From assembly GCF_001908275.1 (NCBI RefSeq), contig NZ_CP018620.1, positions 1,860,001 through 1,924,000 on the forward strand: a stretch of 64,000 nucleotides of DNA. Direction: 5' to 3'. The stretch comes from Paenibacillus xylanexedens. GTDB lineage: Bacteria; Bacillota; Bacilli; Paenibacillales; Paenibacillaceae. Positions 42,435 to 52,697 of this stretch are shown here, piece by piece. The notes under the pieces were generated by a model. It saw nothing but the letters and a program-made list of their open reading frames with translations, was not told the origin of the DNA and did not search any database. The translations under genes and the position numbers were made by a program. Each line of letters starts with the position of its first letter. The first letter of the stretch is position 1.

Positions 42435-44534
42435 ATGAGTAGAAGCAAACTGGTGATTATCGGGAATGGCATGGCTGGAGTGAAGTGTGTCGAAGAGATT
42501 ATCGCACTGGAGCCTGATACGTATGAGATTGTAATCTACGGCAATGAACCCCGTCCCAATTACAATCGGATCATGTTATCGAAAGTATTGCAGGGGGAGC
42601 ATTCGTTACAGGATATCATTATCAATGATTGGACTTGGTATGCCGAGCATCATATACGGCTATGTATAGGTGAAACGGTACACCGCATTGATACCCGTGG
42701 AAAATATATAGAGACAGAATCCGGACTAAAAGAAACCTATGATGTCCTGATTCTGGCGACAGGGTCTTCACCTTTTATCCCACCGATTCCGGGAATGGAT
42801 AAAGAGCGGGTCATGTCCTTCCGAACAATTGACGATTGTACGCGCATGTCTGATTATTCCAAAACCTATCGCAAGGCCGCAGTCATTGGTGGTGGATTGC
42901 TTGGGCTGGAGGCTGCACGTGGGTTGCTGCATCTGGGCATGGAAGCTGTGGTGGTCCATAACGCACCTTACATTATGAACCGGCAGTTGGATGAGAAGGC
43001 TGCCGCGATGCTTCAACAGGAACTTGAAGGGCAGGGTATGTCCTTTCTTTTGGCCAAAAATACGCAGAAAATTACCGGGCGATCACAGGTTCAGGGCCTT
43101 CAGTTCACAGATGGTTCCAAGCTTGAAGCTCAGGTTGTCATTGTGGCTGTAGGAATTCGACCAAATGTGGATCTGGCCAGACGAAGCGGAATCGCCACCA
43201 ATCGGGCAATTATGGTAGATGACTATATGCGCACCAATGTATCGGATATCTACGCAGTTGGGGAATGTGCTGAACATCGGGGAATTAGTTATGGTCTGGT
43301 GGCCCCCTTATACGAGCAAGGAAAAGTACTCGCACGTACACTCTGTGGACAGGAAACTTCTGAATATAAGGGTTCAATTCCTTATTCACAACTGAAGGTA
43401 TCGGGGGTTGATGTTTTCTCGGCGGGTGAGATCAGTGGGGAAGGCATGCAGACCGCCATTCAACATCTGGATGGCATTCAAGGCACATATAAAAAAGTGC
43501 TGATGCAGGCTGGCAAAGTGCGTGGAGCCATTTTATTTGGAGATACAACCGAAGGAACGGCATTGCTTGGACTGGTGCAACGAGGTGCGGATGTGGCGGA
43601 ATTGGCTCCGAACCCGGCTGAGATGGCTGCTGCGGCATTACCGGCTCAGGAGACCGTATGTGCCTGCAACAATGTCACCAAGGCGGCCATTATGAAAGCT
43701 ATTCAGGAACAGGGTCTCGAGACGGCAGATCAGGTGAAGGAGCAGACTAAAGCGTCGGGTTCATGCGGTGGCTGTCGTCCGATGGTGGTTGCTCTATTGA
43801 AACATACGCATAACCTGAAAAATAACGGGGGTACTGGTGTGGTAGCCATACCGGATAAACCTGCTCCAATGCCTGTGTGCAGTTGTACGGATCTTGGGCA
43901 TGCAGAGTTGAAGGGAATACTGGCTGACATCAATGTTCTGGAGACAGGGCTACCAGACATATCTTTGATCTTGCAGAAGCTGGGTTGGGGTTCGGAGCTT
44001 GGTTGCTCGGTATGTCGTCCCGTAATTCATTATTACTTACAGGTATCCGGTGGAACGATGGTTGTTCGAGAGATCGAAGCTCACTCAGAGGTTCAGGTGC
44101 GCTGGGATGATCAGATCCCGCTTTCATCCTATGCAATAGATGCCAAGGGGTTGGCTGCACAACTTCGTGAGAGTTGGATCGGCGCTGCGATGCCGTCGCC
44201 GGTGAATATGGGAGTTGCACCAGGGCCGGGGTCATTGGTGAGCGCACTGGTGCAGGATATTGGCTTGCTGGCTTCACCAGCTGGATGGGAGATCTACGCA
44301 GGCGGTCATGCAGAGCATCCGGTCAAACAAGGTGGCTTGATTGGGGTGGCTGAAACAGAGGTGCAAGCGGCCACACTCGCATCAGCCTGTCTTCAATGGT
44401 ATCGCCAAACCGCTTGGTATGATGAGCCGTTATGGGCATGGACGGAACGATTGGGATTCATGTCGATTCGGGAAACGCTGCTGGATGACCAGTTACAGAA
44501 GGAACTTGCAGCTACACTTCAAGCTGATATATAG
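42435..44534 (+). CDS. nasB: Assimilatory nitrate reductase, electron-transfer subunit
   Basis: 699-residue flavoprotein that carries electrons from NAD(P)H to the nitrate reductase catalytic subunit. FAD/NAD domain about 1-330 (VIIGNGMAGVKCVEEI; second nucleotide motif AVIGGGLLGLEAARG; VSDIYAVGECAEH), then two BFD-type [2Fe-2S] units: CACNN...SCGGC (about 408-445) and CSCTD...CSVC (about 481-527). The last 150 residues contain GWEIYAGG, reminiscent of the nitrite reductase large-subunit C-terminus, but without its siroheme cysteines. ATG at 42435 follows AGGGGGC. One nt separates it from the next frame's upstream ATG, so nasB and nasC are co-transcribed. Confidence 0.88.
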   Translation: MSRSKLVIIGNGMAGVKCVEEIIALEPDTYEIVIYGNEPRPNYNRIMLSKVLQGEHSLQDIIINDWTWYAEHHIRLCIGETVHRIDTRGKYIETESGLKETYDVLILATGSSPFIPPIPGMDKERVMSFRTIDDCTRMSDYSKTYRKAAVIGGGLLGLEAARGLLHLGMEAVVVHNAPYIMNRQLDEKAAAMLQQELEGQGMSFLLAKNTQKITGRSQVQGLQFTDGSKLEAQVVIVAVGIRPNVDLARRSGIATNRAIMVDDYMRTNVSDIYAVGECAEHRGISYGLVAPLYEQGKVLARTLCGQETSEYKGSIPYSQLKVSGVDVFSAGEISGEGMQTAIQHLDGIQGTYKKVLMQAGKVRGAILFGDTTEGTALLGLVQRGADVAELAPNPAEMAAAALPAQETVCACNNVTKAAIMKAIQEQGLETADQVKEQTKASGSCGGCRPMVVALLKHTHNLKNNGGTGVVAIPDKPAPMPVCSCTDLGHAELKGILADINVLETGLPDISLILQKLGWGSELGCSVCRPVIHYYLQVSGGTMVVREIEAHSEVQVRWDDQIPLSSYAIDAKGLAAQLRESWIGAAMPSPVNMGVAPGPGSLVSALVQDIGLLASPAGWEIYAGGHAEHPVKQGGLIGVAETEVQAATLASACLQWYRQTAWYDEPLWAWTERLGFMSIRETLLDDQLQKELAATLQADI

Positions 44535-44555
44535 ATGAAAGGCGGGGATGGAAAG

Positions 44556-46688
44556 ATGGGATTATCCGTGAGTTCAGAACCAACAGCCTCCAAGCTGTAT
44601 GTAAAGGAAACCCAGTGTCCGTATTGCAGTGTGCAGTGCAAGATGACTGTTGAAGAACTGGCTGCACCTGTTGCAGGCCAGCGTCGTGGTGAGTATACGG
44701 TTCAGGGTGTTCCGAATGAAGCCTCTCAGGGCAGGTTGTGTGTGAAGGGTATGAATGCGCATCAACATGCGCTCAGTGGTCAACGATTAATGCATCCGCT
44801 CATTCGTCGCAATGGTGAGCTTGAACCCTGTTCCTGGAAGGAGGCCATTCAGACCATCGCAGAGCGGTTTCAGGACTTGAGGGATTTATACGGAGCAGAT
44901 ACGGTCGGAGTCTACGGAGGCGGATCTTTGACAAATGAAACAGCCTATCTGCTCGGTAAGTTCGCCAGAGTTGCATTGGGGACAAAATATATCGACTACA
45001 ATGGACGGTTCTGTATGTCAGCTGCGGCTTCAGCAGGCAGTAAAGTGTTCGGGATGGACCGTGGCTTGACGTTCCGCCTGTCCGATATTTCCAAGGCGGG
45101 CTGCATTGTACTCGCAGGTACCAATATTGCCGAATGCCAACCTACTCTTCTGCCATACTTCAATCAAGCGAAGGAGAACGGAGCCTTCATTATCGTTATT
45201 GATCCACGCAAGACGGCAACCGCTGCCATTGCCGACCTTCATTTACAGGTGAAGCCTGGCAGGGATGCTCTGCTGGCGGACAGCATGTTGAAGGTGATTA
45301 TGGATGCCGGATTGGTGAAGCCTCATTTTATAGACAAACGAACGCATGGTTACGATCAATTGATACAAGGGTTGGCTGATCTGCAACTCGAACAGGCTGC
45401 ACAAGCGTGCGGGGTTGATCTGGCGCTGATTCGTCAGGCGGCGATGGCATACGGTGAGGCAGAGACAGGCATGATCATGACAGCACGTGGTGTGGAGCAG
45501 CAGACGGATGGACATATGGCAGTGAGACACTTTTTGAACCTGGTTCTGGCAACTGGCAAAATTGGTAGAGAAGGCTGCGGATATGGTGCCATCACAGGTC
45601 AAGGCAATGGGCAGGGCGGACGGGAGCATGGGCAGAAGGCTGACCAGCTACCGGGTTATCGATCCATTGAAAATGAAGCCGATCGTGCCTATGTGGCATC
45701 CGTCTGGGGTGTGGAACCTGCAAGTCTGCCAGGCAAAGGGGTATCCGCCTACGAGATGATGGAGAAGGTCCATGATCAGGAGATTCGGGCGTTGCTTGTA
45801 ATGGGCTCCAACCCGGTCGTATCCAATCCCAATGTGCGTTTGGTGGAAGAAGGTCTGCGCAAGCTGGACTTTCTGATCGTGGCAGATATGTTCCTGTCGG
45901 AGACAGCACGCATGGCTGATCTGGTTCTCCCGGTTACATCTTATATGGAGAATGAAGGTACACTGACCAATCTGGAGGGGCGTGTTCTGCTCCGTGAACA
46001 GGGGCGGCCTGCGCCGGGAGAAACGCTTGATGATTGGGAGATATTATGCCGGATTGCCGCGCAATTGGGTAAAGCTTTTTATTTTGAATATGACACTGCT
46101 GAGGATATCTTTAATGAACTTCGAGTGGCGAGTCGTGGCGGAGTGGCTGATTACTATGGCATTACCTATGAGCGCTTGCGTAACGAGAAAGGTGTATACT
46201 GGCCATGTTCTGCCCCGGAGGAGCAGGGAGAAGGGCTGCTGTTCGGTGAACGATTCGCTCACCCGGACGGCAAAGCGGCATTCACATTTGAATCCAGCCC
46301 GGGTTGGAATGATATATCTTCGGAGTTCCCCTTAATTCTCACCAATGGGCGTGTGCTGCCTCATTATCTTACAGGGGTGCAGACACATCGCAGTCCGGCA
46401 CTGGCAGCTCGTGAATTGGAGAACTTTGTTGAACTTCACCCGGCTACCGCTGCCCGTTATCGCATTCACGATGGAGAGTGGGTAGAGATTCAATCGACGT
46501 ACGGAAGCTTCACGGTTCGTTCGCGCATCAAAGATTCGATTCGGGAGGATACCTTGTTCGTGCCGATGCATTGGGGCGGCATTCAGAATGTGAATCGGGC
46601 CACCAGACCAGAGCTAGATCCGTTCTGCCGGATGCCTGGGTTCAAGACAGCAGCTATAACCATTCGACCTTTGCGCTTGGTTAGATGA
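44556..46688 (+). CDS. nasC: Assimilatory nitrate reductase, catalytic subunit
   Basis: 710-residue molybdopterin oxidoreductase reducing nitrate to nitrite in the cytoplasm. N-terminal [4Fe-4S] cysteines at 21, 24, 28 (CPYCSVQC) and 62 (GRLCVKG); molybdenum-cofactor contacts include YNGRFCMSAA (Cys Mo ligand candidate region), GTNIAECQP, IVIDPRKTATA, TARGVEQQTDG and TGQGNGQGGREHGQKADQLPGY; the C-terminal molydop-binding barrel contains NRATRPELDPFC. I prefer the ATG at 44556, behind AAAGGCGGGG, to the one at 44535, which has no binding site. Works with NasB. Nitrite reductase genes do not follow, so nitrite must be handled by genes elsewhere. Confidence 0.93.
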   Translation: MGLSVSSEPTASKLYVKETQCPYCSVQCKMTVEELAAPVAGQRRGEYTVQGVPNEASQGRLCVKGMNAHQHALSGQRLMHPLIRRNGELEPCSWKEAIQTIAERFQDLRDLYGADTVGVYGGGSLTNETAYLLGKFARVALGTKYIDYNGRFCMSAAASAGSKVFGMDRGLTFRLSDISKAGCIVLAGTNIAECQPTLLPYFNQAKENGAFIIVIDPRKTATAAIADLHLQVKPGRDALLADSMLKVIMDAGLVKPHFIDKRTHGYDQLIQGLADLQLEQAAQACGVDLALIRQAAMAYGEAETGMIMTARGVEQQTDGHMAVRHFLNLVLATGKIGREGCGYGAITGQGNGQGGREHGQKADQLPGYRSIENEADRAYVASVWGVEPASLPGKGVSAYEMMEKVHDQEIRALLVMGSNPVVSNPNVRLVEEGLRKLDFLIVADMFLSETARMADLVLPVTSYMENEGTLTNLEGRVLLREQGRPAPGETLDDWEILCRIAAQLGKAFYFEYDTAEDIFNELRVASRGGVADYYGITYERLRNEKGVYWPCSAPEEQGEGLLFGERFAHPDGKAAFTFESSPGWNDISSEFPLILTNGRVLPHYLTGVQTHRSPALAARELENFVELHPATAARYRIHDGEWVEIQSTYGSFTVRSRIKDSIREDTLFVPMHWGGIQNVNRATRPELDPFCRMPGFKTAAITIRPLRLVR

Positions 46689-46751
46689 TTCATAGAGGTT
46701 TCAGTTTATAAAGGTTCTCAGGCGACATAAACTGTTCTAATGGTAGCTTAG

Positions 46752-46795
46752 CGGCTGCGCAGTCCATATTTATATGAGACTGTGCGGCTTTTTTT
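46752..46795 (+). terminator. Terminator of nasBC
   Basis: GGCTGCGCAGTC pairs with GACTGTGCGGCT (wobbles) around an AT-rich loop, followed by seven T. Confidence 0.87.
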
Positions 46796-47030
46796 GCGTA
46801 TATGTACGCAAGTAGGCCATAGTTCCGTGGTTCCACGTAAACATGAGGATTGGCTCATGAATATGGATTGAATTTTAGTTATGATGTTCATCAGGGGTAC
46901 ATATGTACGTATTTTTGATTTTATTTTGAGACAGATGGTCATTTTGAGTTTAGGTTATTTCGCATCGTGGTATAGATATCGGGGCTTATGGAAGCTTCTT
47001 CAAATAGAGCAGGACAAGGGAGGTAATGCA
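46796..47030. other. Upstream region of the DUF4132 gene pair
   Basis: No gene seen. It contains a perfect 12-bp palindrome GTACATATGTAC (46897-46908) and a related GTATATGTAC at about 46799-46808, which could be operator sites. No clear -35/-10 pair stands out. Confidence 0.4.
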
Positions 47031-47450
47031 GTGAATGTATGGATAACGGTAAAAAGTCTGGGCAAGCGCAAGCCGGTACTTGCCAAGCAAGCTGCCGAAC
47101 TTCCGGAAACAACTCATACGTTAAGGCAGCTCATTGAGAACATGGTGGCTCTGCAAGTAAAAGCACTTCAGGACAAGAAGAAACAGTCAGAATTGCTCGC
47201 CTACCTGATGCCGGATGATATTAAGGCGCAAGGAGCGGCGGGGAAAGTCGGGTTTGGCGCAGTATACAATGAGGGTGTTCCTGATCTGAATGTTGCGATG
47301 GAGACAGCTATAACCGCCTATGAGGATGGGTTGTATAAAGTATTTCTCAACGATGAAGAATTGCAGGAGCTGGATGAGTCACTTGTTGTAAAAGACGGAG
47401 ATAACGTGGTGTTTATTCGTTTTACAATGCTTGCCGGACGTCTGTGGTAG
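47031..47450 (+). CDS. Small protein paired with DUF4132, possibly beta-grasp-like
   Basis: 139 residues, no signal peptide or membrane segment. It begins with two likely beta strands (VNVWITVKSLG and KPVLAKQAAEL), a helix (THTLRQLIENMVALQVKALQD), a helical middle, and ends with strands and VKDGDNVVFIRFTMLAGRLW. The tail and the strand-strand-helix start remind me of MoaD/ThiS-type ubiquitin-like folds, but there is no terminal Gly-Gly and no motif match I would call certain. The GTG at 47031 follows GGGAGGT by 6 nt; the reading frame upstream is not preceded by a binding site. It ends 24 nt before the DUF4132 gene and is surely co-transcribed. Confidence 0.65.
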   Translation: MNVWITVKSLGKRKPVLAKQAAELPETTHTLRQLIENMVALQVKALQDKKKQSELLAYLMPDDIKAQGAAGKVGFGAVYNEGVPDLNVAMETAITAYEDGLYKVFLNDEELQELDESLVVKDGDNVVFIRFTMLAGRLW

Positions 47451-47474
47451 AGCGCGATGAAGGAGGAGAACAGG

Positions 47475-50400
47475 ATGAATCAGGAAGAGCAAGTACAGGT
47501 GTATATGGATGGATTGCAGGAAAGAGCCAAGTCGTTAACAGGGGTACAGCTTGAGCTGGCAGGCTATGTTGTGGAGATCGCCGGGTCTACGTATTTGCGT
47601 GGAGACGAAAAGATGTTTTTGAATACTGATAAGTTGCTTGGAAGGTTAGCTGCAGAAACGCAGAAACCATTATTCCAGCCACTATTGGATGTGCTCCAGC
47701 ATCTGGCGAGCGATTCATTGGTTGCACGATTCCGTTATATTGCAGAGCGTGCGACTCGTTTCCCATACAGTAACAACTATGAACGCCGCCCTTTCCGCAC
47801 ATCCGATCCGGAGCAGCATGTAGAACAGGTCATTCGCAAACTGATGGGATTGTTCCGTATGGAAATGAAAAATTTCTCCCTGGAAGAATATGTGTCACTT
47901 CGTGAGTACAAGCTGGATTATCTGCATGAGATCCGTTGGGTTCTGGCAGATTGTATCGCTTATGAACTGGATCATCAGGGCGGAGATATGAAGCAAGCGC
48001 TGCATGATATTATCTATGGTGACAATCAGACGGCGCTGTTAACCCATGAAATGATCAAAGGTATATTCATGAGTGATCAGGCGGATGCCTATCAGATGGT
48101 GGGTGAGCTGCTAGTTGCAGCAAGGTTGCAGGAAGGGCTGCGCCAAAGCATTGTGGAGCGGATGGATGAAGGGACACTAGAAGCCTATATTTACATATTA
48201 AAAATCATTATCGACAACAACCTGATTCGTTTCAGTTCCGTGGTAAGAGCGCTTGCCGTATGGACGGGGATCGGTATAGAAGCAGCCAACCAGCGTGTTG
48301 CCGCACAGTTGATTGAACAGGCCTATCAGGCGCTTGTGCAACCAGAAGTACGCGAGGCCTGGCAGCAGGAAGCTAACGCCAACAAACTCTTTATCAGTCT
48401 GTGGGCGACAGCGGTCATTGAAGAGAATGAATTGAAGAGCAAGATAATCGAAATTATGGAACAAGGTCAGTTATATCAGAAGATTGTTGCCCAATATGTA
48501 CTGGCTAACAGCCAGAACAGGGAGCTTCGTTTGGACATTGCACGTCGTTATCTGGAGGCGCAGGATACCGAGTTGATGCACTGGATTGTGACCAACTATG
48601 ATGCGATGTATATGTACAACTGGAGTTTCGAGAATGGAGAGAATCAGCGTAGCGTCTACGTGTGGCCATTGCCTGCTCTTGGAGATAAGGCCTTGCGGCG
48701 TCAGGACTTTGATCGGTTCAAACAGATGCTGGCTGCCATTCCAAAAGGCGGGTCAGGTGGACCATCGGGTGTACTTGAGTATGTTCACTACCGGATTGAT
48801 ACGGATGATGTAGTCAAGAAAATGTTATATTTGGCCGCTTATGATATGGACCCGGAATGGATCGGGGAGGTCATCGCAATCAAGGACCGATTAAGCCCGG
48901 AACTGCGCGGAGAACTGTTGTCCCAGTTTGTTCAGCATCCCGATAATGAGGTGCAAAGACAGTTTGTGTTTGAGAGTTTGTCTGATAAAAGCATTAGTAA
49001 TCGGGAGAGTGCACTCGCCAAAGCGAAGCTGCTCACGTTGACGGTTGATGAGATGAAACAGATGGAGTCGTTGATGAAGCTCAAAACAGGCTCACTTCGT
49101 CAGAAGGTCATTCATGTATTGTTACTGCAACCCGTGGACCAATTGGAGGTCTCGCTGAAGCGACTTTTGCAGGCCAAGAGTGAACTGCAGCGCTTGGGTG
49201 CGCTCGAATTATTGACCGAGATTGCGGCAGATCCAGAGCGGATAGATCAGCAGGAGCAATTGCAGCCATTGGCGCAGCTGATTGAGACACCCACTGCCAA
49301 GGAACGGAAACTGCTGGATAAGCTGACCGATCAGGGGAGTCGTTACACAGCCTCTAATGGATTTGGTTTATTTGATCCGAAGCGACGTGAGCCATTGCTG
49401 GATGAGAAGCGTGATCTCAAGGGCCATAATCCGAAGGATATCTTTACACTCTCTCTGGATAAGACCAGACCATTTCTGGAGGGACTTAGTGAATTAGTGC
49501 ATGAACACAGGGATTATGAGTATCAGGTGGAATACTACGCTGGCTATAAAGACACATTGTTAGTCGGAGCGAGTCTTCGCTCCAAGGTTCCATATGGAGA
49601 GCGGAATGAAATGAAGCAGATGGAACAGTTCCCGCTTCATGACGTATGGGAGAACTATATTCAACATGCCGGGTTCAGCAGTGTGGAACTGATGCAGCTA
49701 TACATGGCTATACAGCTCCGGGAGTTTAATGGCAATTTGAGCGACCATTACAGTTATTTCCGTGAGCAGTATGACTATGACGAATTGCATAAGATTCCGT
49801 TATTGGAAGGCTGGCGCAAGTCGTTTGCCGAACAGATCTATCCTCTGGATGACATCGAAAAGCTGCAGCAGATACTTGATTCGTTAACGTATAAGGATCA
49901 GGTCGTGGCACTGATATCCGCGGCATTTCTGGATAGCGATCCAATCGATACGTTTGGGATAGCTGAGAAAACCTGGGCCTCCATCATCGCGAGTATGCCT
50001 GCTGATCGACTCGAAAAAGAGTCAGGCATGCTTCATATTCTGACTGGACCTTGGAATTATGTAGTTCGTGGCAAAATCCACGACGATAACAGCTTCAAAC
50101 GTTTCTTCCAGACAGCTTACCAGTTCACCAGTCTTGTAGAGAGTAGTCAACCGCTGTCTTTACTGTCACTTGAAGATTTCCTGCGTGCGTACCAGTTGAA
50201 CCTGATTGATGATCAAGAGATATATCGACAGGTTCTGGTCGGTGGGAATCGTCTGTTGTTTATTCGGAACTTAACATCCACTCGTACAGAAGGGATCGCA
50301 AGTGATCCGAAGCTGATTCACTTACGGGATACGGTCGTTAATCGGATTCTGGAGATCGAGCTGACCCGGGGAGAACTCTCTACAGAAGTAAGTACACTTG

Positions 50401-52445
50401 CCATGAAACTGGAACGAATTGAAGGCATGGAACACTGGGTACATCTGGTCTCGGCGATGGATCAGGATACATTTGTCCGTGGATATATCTATAGCTATGG
50501 AGACAATACAACACGTAAAGAGACGTTTAGCTATCTAATTCAGAATTGTCATCCACGGGATGGAGAAGATGATAAGCGTCTTGGGGAGTTGCTCCAGAAG
50601 TATCCGGTAAATGAGAAAAAAATGCTGGAAGCAGCCATGTACGCCCCGCAGTGGATGGAGATTGTAGCAAAACATCTGGGATGGGAAGGTCTACGCAGTG
50701 CAGCTTGGTACTTCCATGCTCATATTAATGAACGCTTTACTGCGGAGAAAGAAACCATCGTGGCCCACTATTCTCCAATCTCACCACAGGACTTTAATGA
50801 AGGTGCGTTTGATATCGCTTGGTTCGAAGAAGCCTATGCTGCTGTCGGGGAGGAACGATTCAATCTGTTATACGATTGTGCCAAGTACATTTCCGGGGGA
50901 TCTAATCACCGCAGATCCCAATTGTTCGCAGATGCTGCACTGGGTAAGCTTCGACTGGACGATATGCGTGAGTCCGTGTCAGACAAGCGAAACAAGGATC
51001 ATTTGTTAACTTACAGTTTGATTCCATTCGCTGTAAATCGGGAACAGGATCTGCGTGAGCGATACGACTTCATTCAGAAGTTCCTGATGCAGAGCAAACA
51101 ATTCGGTGCACAACGCCGTGCCAGTGAAGGTGTGGCATCACAGATTGCACTGGGCAATCTTGCTCGTAATGCAGGTTATGCCGATGTTACGCGGCTGATG
51201 TGGGACATGGAAGCACGTAAGTTGGATGAGATGAAATCCTTCTTTGAACCTCATGCATTGGATGCTGAGACGACAGCGCAATTGGTCATCGATGAGGAAG
51301 GCCAACCCGAGATGGTTATCGTTAGCAAAGGGAAGACACTCAAATCTGTACCTGCCCGGTTCAAAAAAGATGGATATATCACTGAACTGAAAGAGCTCAA
51401 ATCGGATCTGGTGGATCAGTATCGCCGGGCACGACAGGAGCTGGAACGTTCGATGACTGCCGGAACGTCCTTTACACGTGAGGAAATTGCCAGACTGATG
51501 CAAAATCCGGTTATATATCCGCTGGTAAGAACACTTGTATTCCAGTCAGGTGACAAGACGGGGAGATTCGATGTATCGTCCAATGGTTTGCTTGCACCAG
51601 GACCGGAGGGTACGATCCAGGTACTAGCGGAACAGGATCAACTGTTGATTGCTCATCCGCTTCATCTGTATCAGAGCGGAAGCTGGAGTGAATTCCAGCG
51701 GGATCTGTTCACCCGTCAGGAGCGTCAGCCGTTCAAGCAGGTATTCCGTGAGCTGTATCTTCCTAACGAGGACGAATTGGCTAATGGTACGGTGTCCCGC
51801 CGATATGCTGGGTATCAGATTCAACCGAAAAAAGCAGTAGCTCTGCTTAAAGGACGCCAATGGACTGTCAGTTATGAGGAAGGTCTGCAGAAGGTAAGTT
51901 ATGAGCACAATCTGATCGCGAATCTCTATGCCATGGCAGATTGGTTCTCACCAGCAGATACCGAAGCACCTACCTTGGAGACGGTGCAGTTCTACGATCG
52001 CAAGAGCTACAAACCTGTAGCGTTGCAAGATGTGCCGCTGACGTTCTTCTCCGAAGTCATGCGTGATATCGATCTGGTGGTCAGTGTTGCACATGTGGGA
52101 GGCGTAGATCCGGAAGCCAGCCTGACAACAATCGAGATGCGCCACGTCATTGTGAACGAATCGTTGCGTCTGCTGAAGATCGACAATGTACGTTTGGACG
52201 GGAATTACGCACGAATTGATGGTGAATTAGGTGAGTATGCTGTTCATCTGGGGAGTGGTAATGTGTTCAAACAAGCCACAGGTGCACTTCATATCGTACC
52301 GGTGCACAGTCAGCATCGGGGTCGAATCTTCCTGCCATTCCTCGATGAAGATCCGAGAACAGCTGAAATTTTGTCCAAGGTGATGTTGCTCGCCGAAGAT
52401 AAAAAGATCAAGGACCCGCAGATTCTTGCACAGTTACAGAACTAG
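47475..52445 (+). CDS. Giant DUF4132 family protein
   Basis: 1656 residues, soluble, no signal peptide. The N-terminal three quarters look like helical repeat material (HEAT-like stretches such as KLLTLTVDEMKQMESLMKLK, VIHVLLLQPVDQLEVSLKRLL, LGALELLTEIAADPE at about 520-600). The C-terminal part from about residue 1290 (YITELKELKSDLVDQYRRAR, VRTLVFQSG, RRYAGYQIQPKKAVALLKGRQWTVSYEEGLQKV, VNESLRLLKIDNVRL) is the DUF4132 type, as in E. coli YehI/MolR. No WGR domain and no catalytic motif recognised. ATG at 47475 follows AAGGAGGAG; the ATG at 47457 precedes the site. Function unknown; some relatives sit near MoxR ATPase and VWA genes, none of which are here. Confidence 0.85.
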   Translation: MNQEEQVQVYMDGLQERAKSLTGVQLELAGYVVEIAGSTYLRGDEKMFLNTDKLLGRLAAETQKPLFQPLLDVLQHLASDSLVARFRYIAERATRFPYSNNYERRPFRTSDPEQHVEQVIRKLMGLFRMEMKNFSLEEYVSLREYKLDYLHEIRWVLADCIAYELDHQGGDMKQALHDIIYGDNQTALLTHEMIKGIFMSDQADAYQMVGELLVAARLQEGLRQSIVERMDEGTLEAYIYILKIIIDNNLIRFSSVVRALAVWTGIGIEAANQRVAAQLIEQAYQALVQPEVREAWQQEANANKLFISLWATAVIEENELKSKIIEIMEQGQLYQKIVAQYVLANSQNRELRLDIARRYLEAQDTELMHWIVTNYDAMYMYNWSFENGENQRSVYVWPLPALGDKALRRQDFDRFKQMLAAIPKGGSGGPSGVLEYVHYRIDTDDVVKKMLYLAAYDMDPEWIGEVIAIKDRLSPELRGELLSQFVQHPDNEVQRQFVFESLSDKSISNRESALAKAKLLTLTVDEMKQMESLMKLKTGSLRQKVIHVLLLQPVDQLEVSLKRLLQAKSELQRLGALELLTEIAADPERIDQQEQLQPLAQLIETPTAKERKLLDKLTDQGSRYTASNGFGLFDPKRREPLLDEKRDLKGHNPKDIFTLSLDKTRPFLEGLSELVHEHRDYEYQVEYYAGYKDTLLVGASLRSKVPYGERNEMKQMEQFPLHDVWENYIQHAGFSSVELMQLYMAIQLREFNGNLSDHYSYFREQYDYDELHKIPLLEGWRKSFAEQIYPLDDIEKLQQILDSLTYKDQVVALISAAFLDSDPIDTFGIAEKTWASIIASMPADRLEKESGMLHILTGPWNYVVRGKIHDDNSFKRFFQTAYQFTSLVESSQPLSLLSLEDFLRAYQLNLIDDQEIYRQVLVGGNRLLFIRNLTSTRTEGIASDPKLIHLRDTVVNRILEIELTRGELSTEVSTLAMKLERIEGMEHWVHLVSAMDQDTFVRGYIYSYGDNTTRKETFSYLIQNCHPRDGEDDKRLGELLQKYPVNEKKMLEAAMYAPQWMEIVAKHLGWEGLRSAAWYFHAHINERFTAEKETIVAHYSPISPQDFNEGAFDIAWFEEAYAAVGEERFNLLYDCAKYISGGSNHRRSQLFADAALGKLRLDDMRESVSDKRNKDHLLTYSLIPFAVNREQDLRERYDFIQKFLMQSKQFGAQRRASEGVASQIALGNLARNAGYADVTRLMWDMEARKLDEMKSFFEPHALDAETTAQLVIDEEGQPEMVIVSKGKTLKSVPARFKKDGYITELKELKSDLVDQYRRARQELERSMTAGTSFTREEIARLMQNPVIYPLVRTLVFQSGDKTGRFDVSSNGLLAPGPEGTIQVLAEQDQLLIAHPLHLYQSGSWSEFQRDLFTRQERQPFKQVFRELYLPNEDELANGTVSRRYAGYQIQPKKAVALLKGRQWTVSYEEGLQKVSYEHNLIANLYAMADWFSPADTEAPTLETVQFYDRKSYKPVALQDVPLTFFSEVMRDIDLVVSVAHVGGVDPEASLTTIEMRHVIVNESLRLLKIDNVRLDGNYARIDGELGEYAVHLGSGNVFKQATGALHIVPVHSQHRGRIFLPFLDEDPRTAEILSKVMLLAEDKKIKDPQILAQLQN

Positions 52446-52633
52446 GAAACCAGATGTGGGTATGGACGCAGATTCGTTTTGGTATGCATTACCTTCCCGA
52501 TCTGCCACAATCTTTCGCTGGATTGCGTAATTGGTAGAAGGATGTTGACTTAAAATTAGCCATTATGGGTACAGAATGAGTTATGGACATGGTAAAATAA
52601 ACGTAGAGTTATTTCAAATTTGATGTATCAAAC

Positions 52634-52660
52634 AAGTCCGGTCTTAAGATCGGGCTTTTA
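52634..52660 (+). terminator. Terminator of the DUF4132 operon
   Basis: AAGTCCGGTCTT pairs with AAGATCGGGCTT (wobble pairs), followed by TTTT. Located about 190 nt behind the stop codon. Confidence 0.75.
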
Positions 52661-52697
52661 CATAACCTTTTACTGTTAATAGAAAAAGGAGAATACG

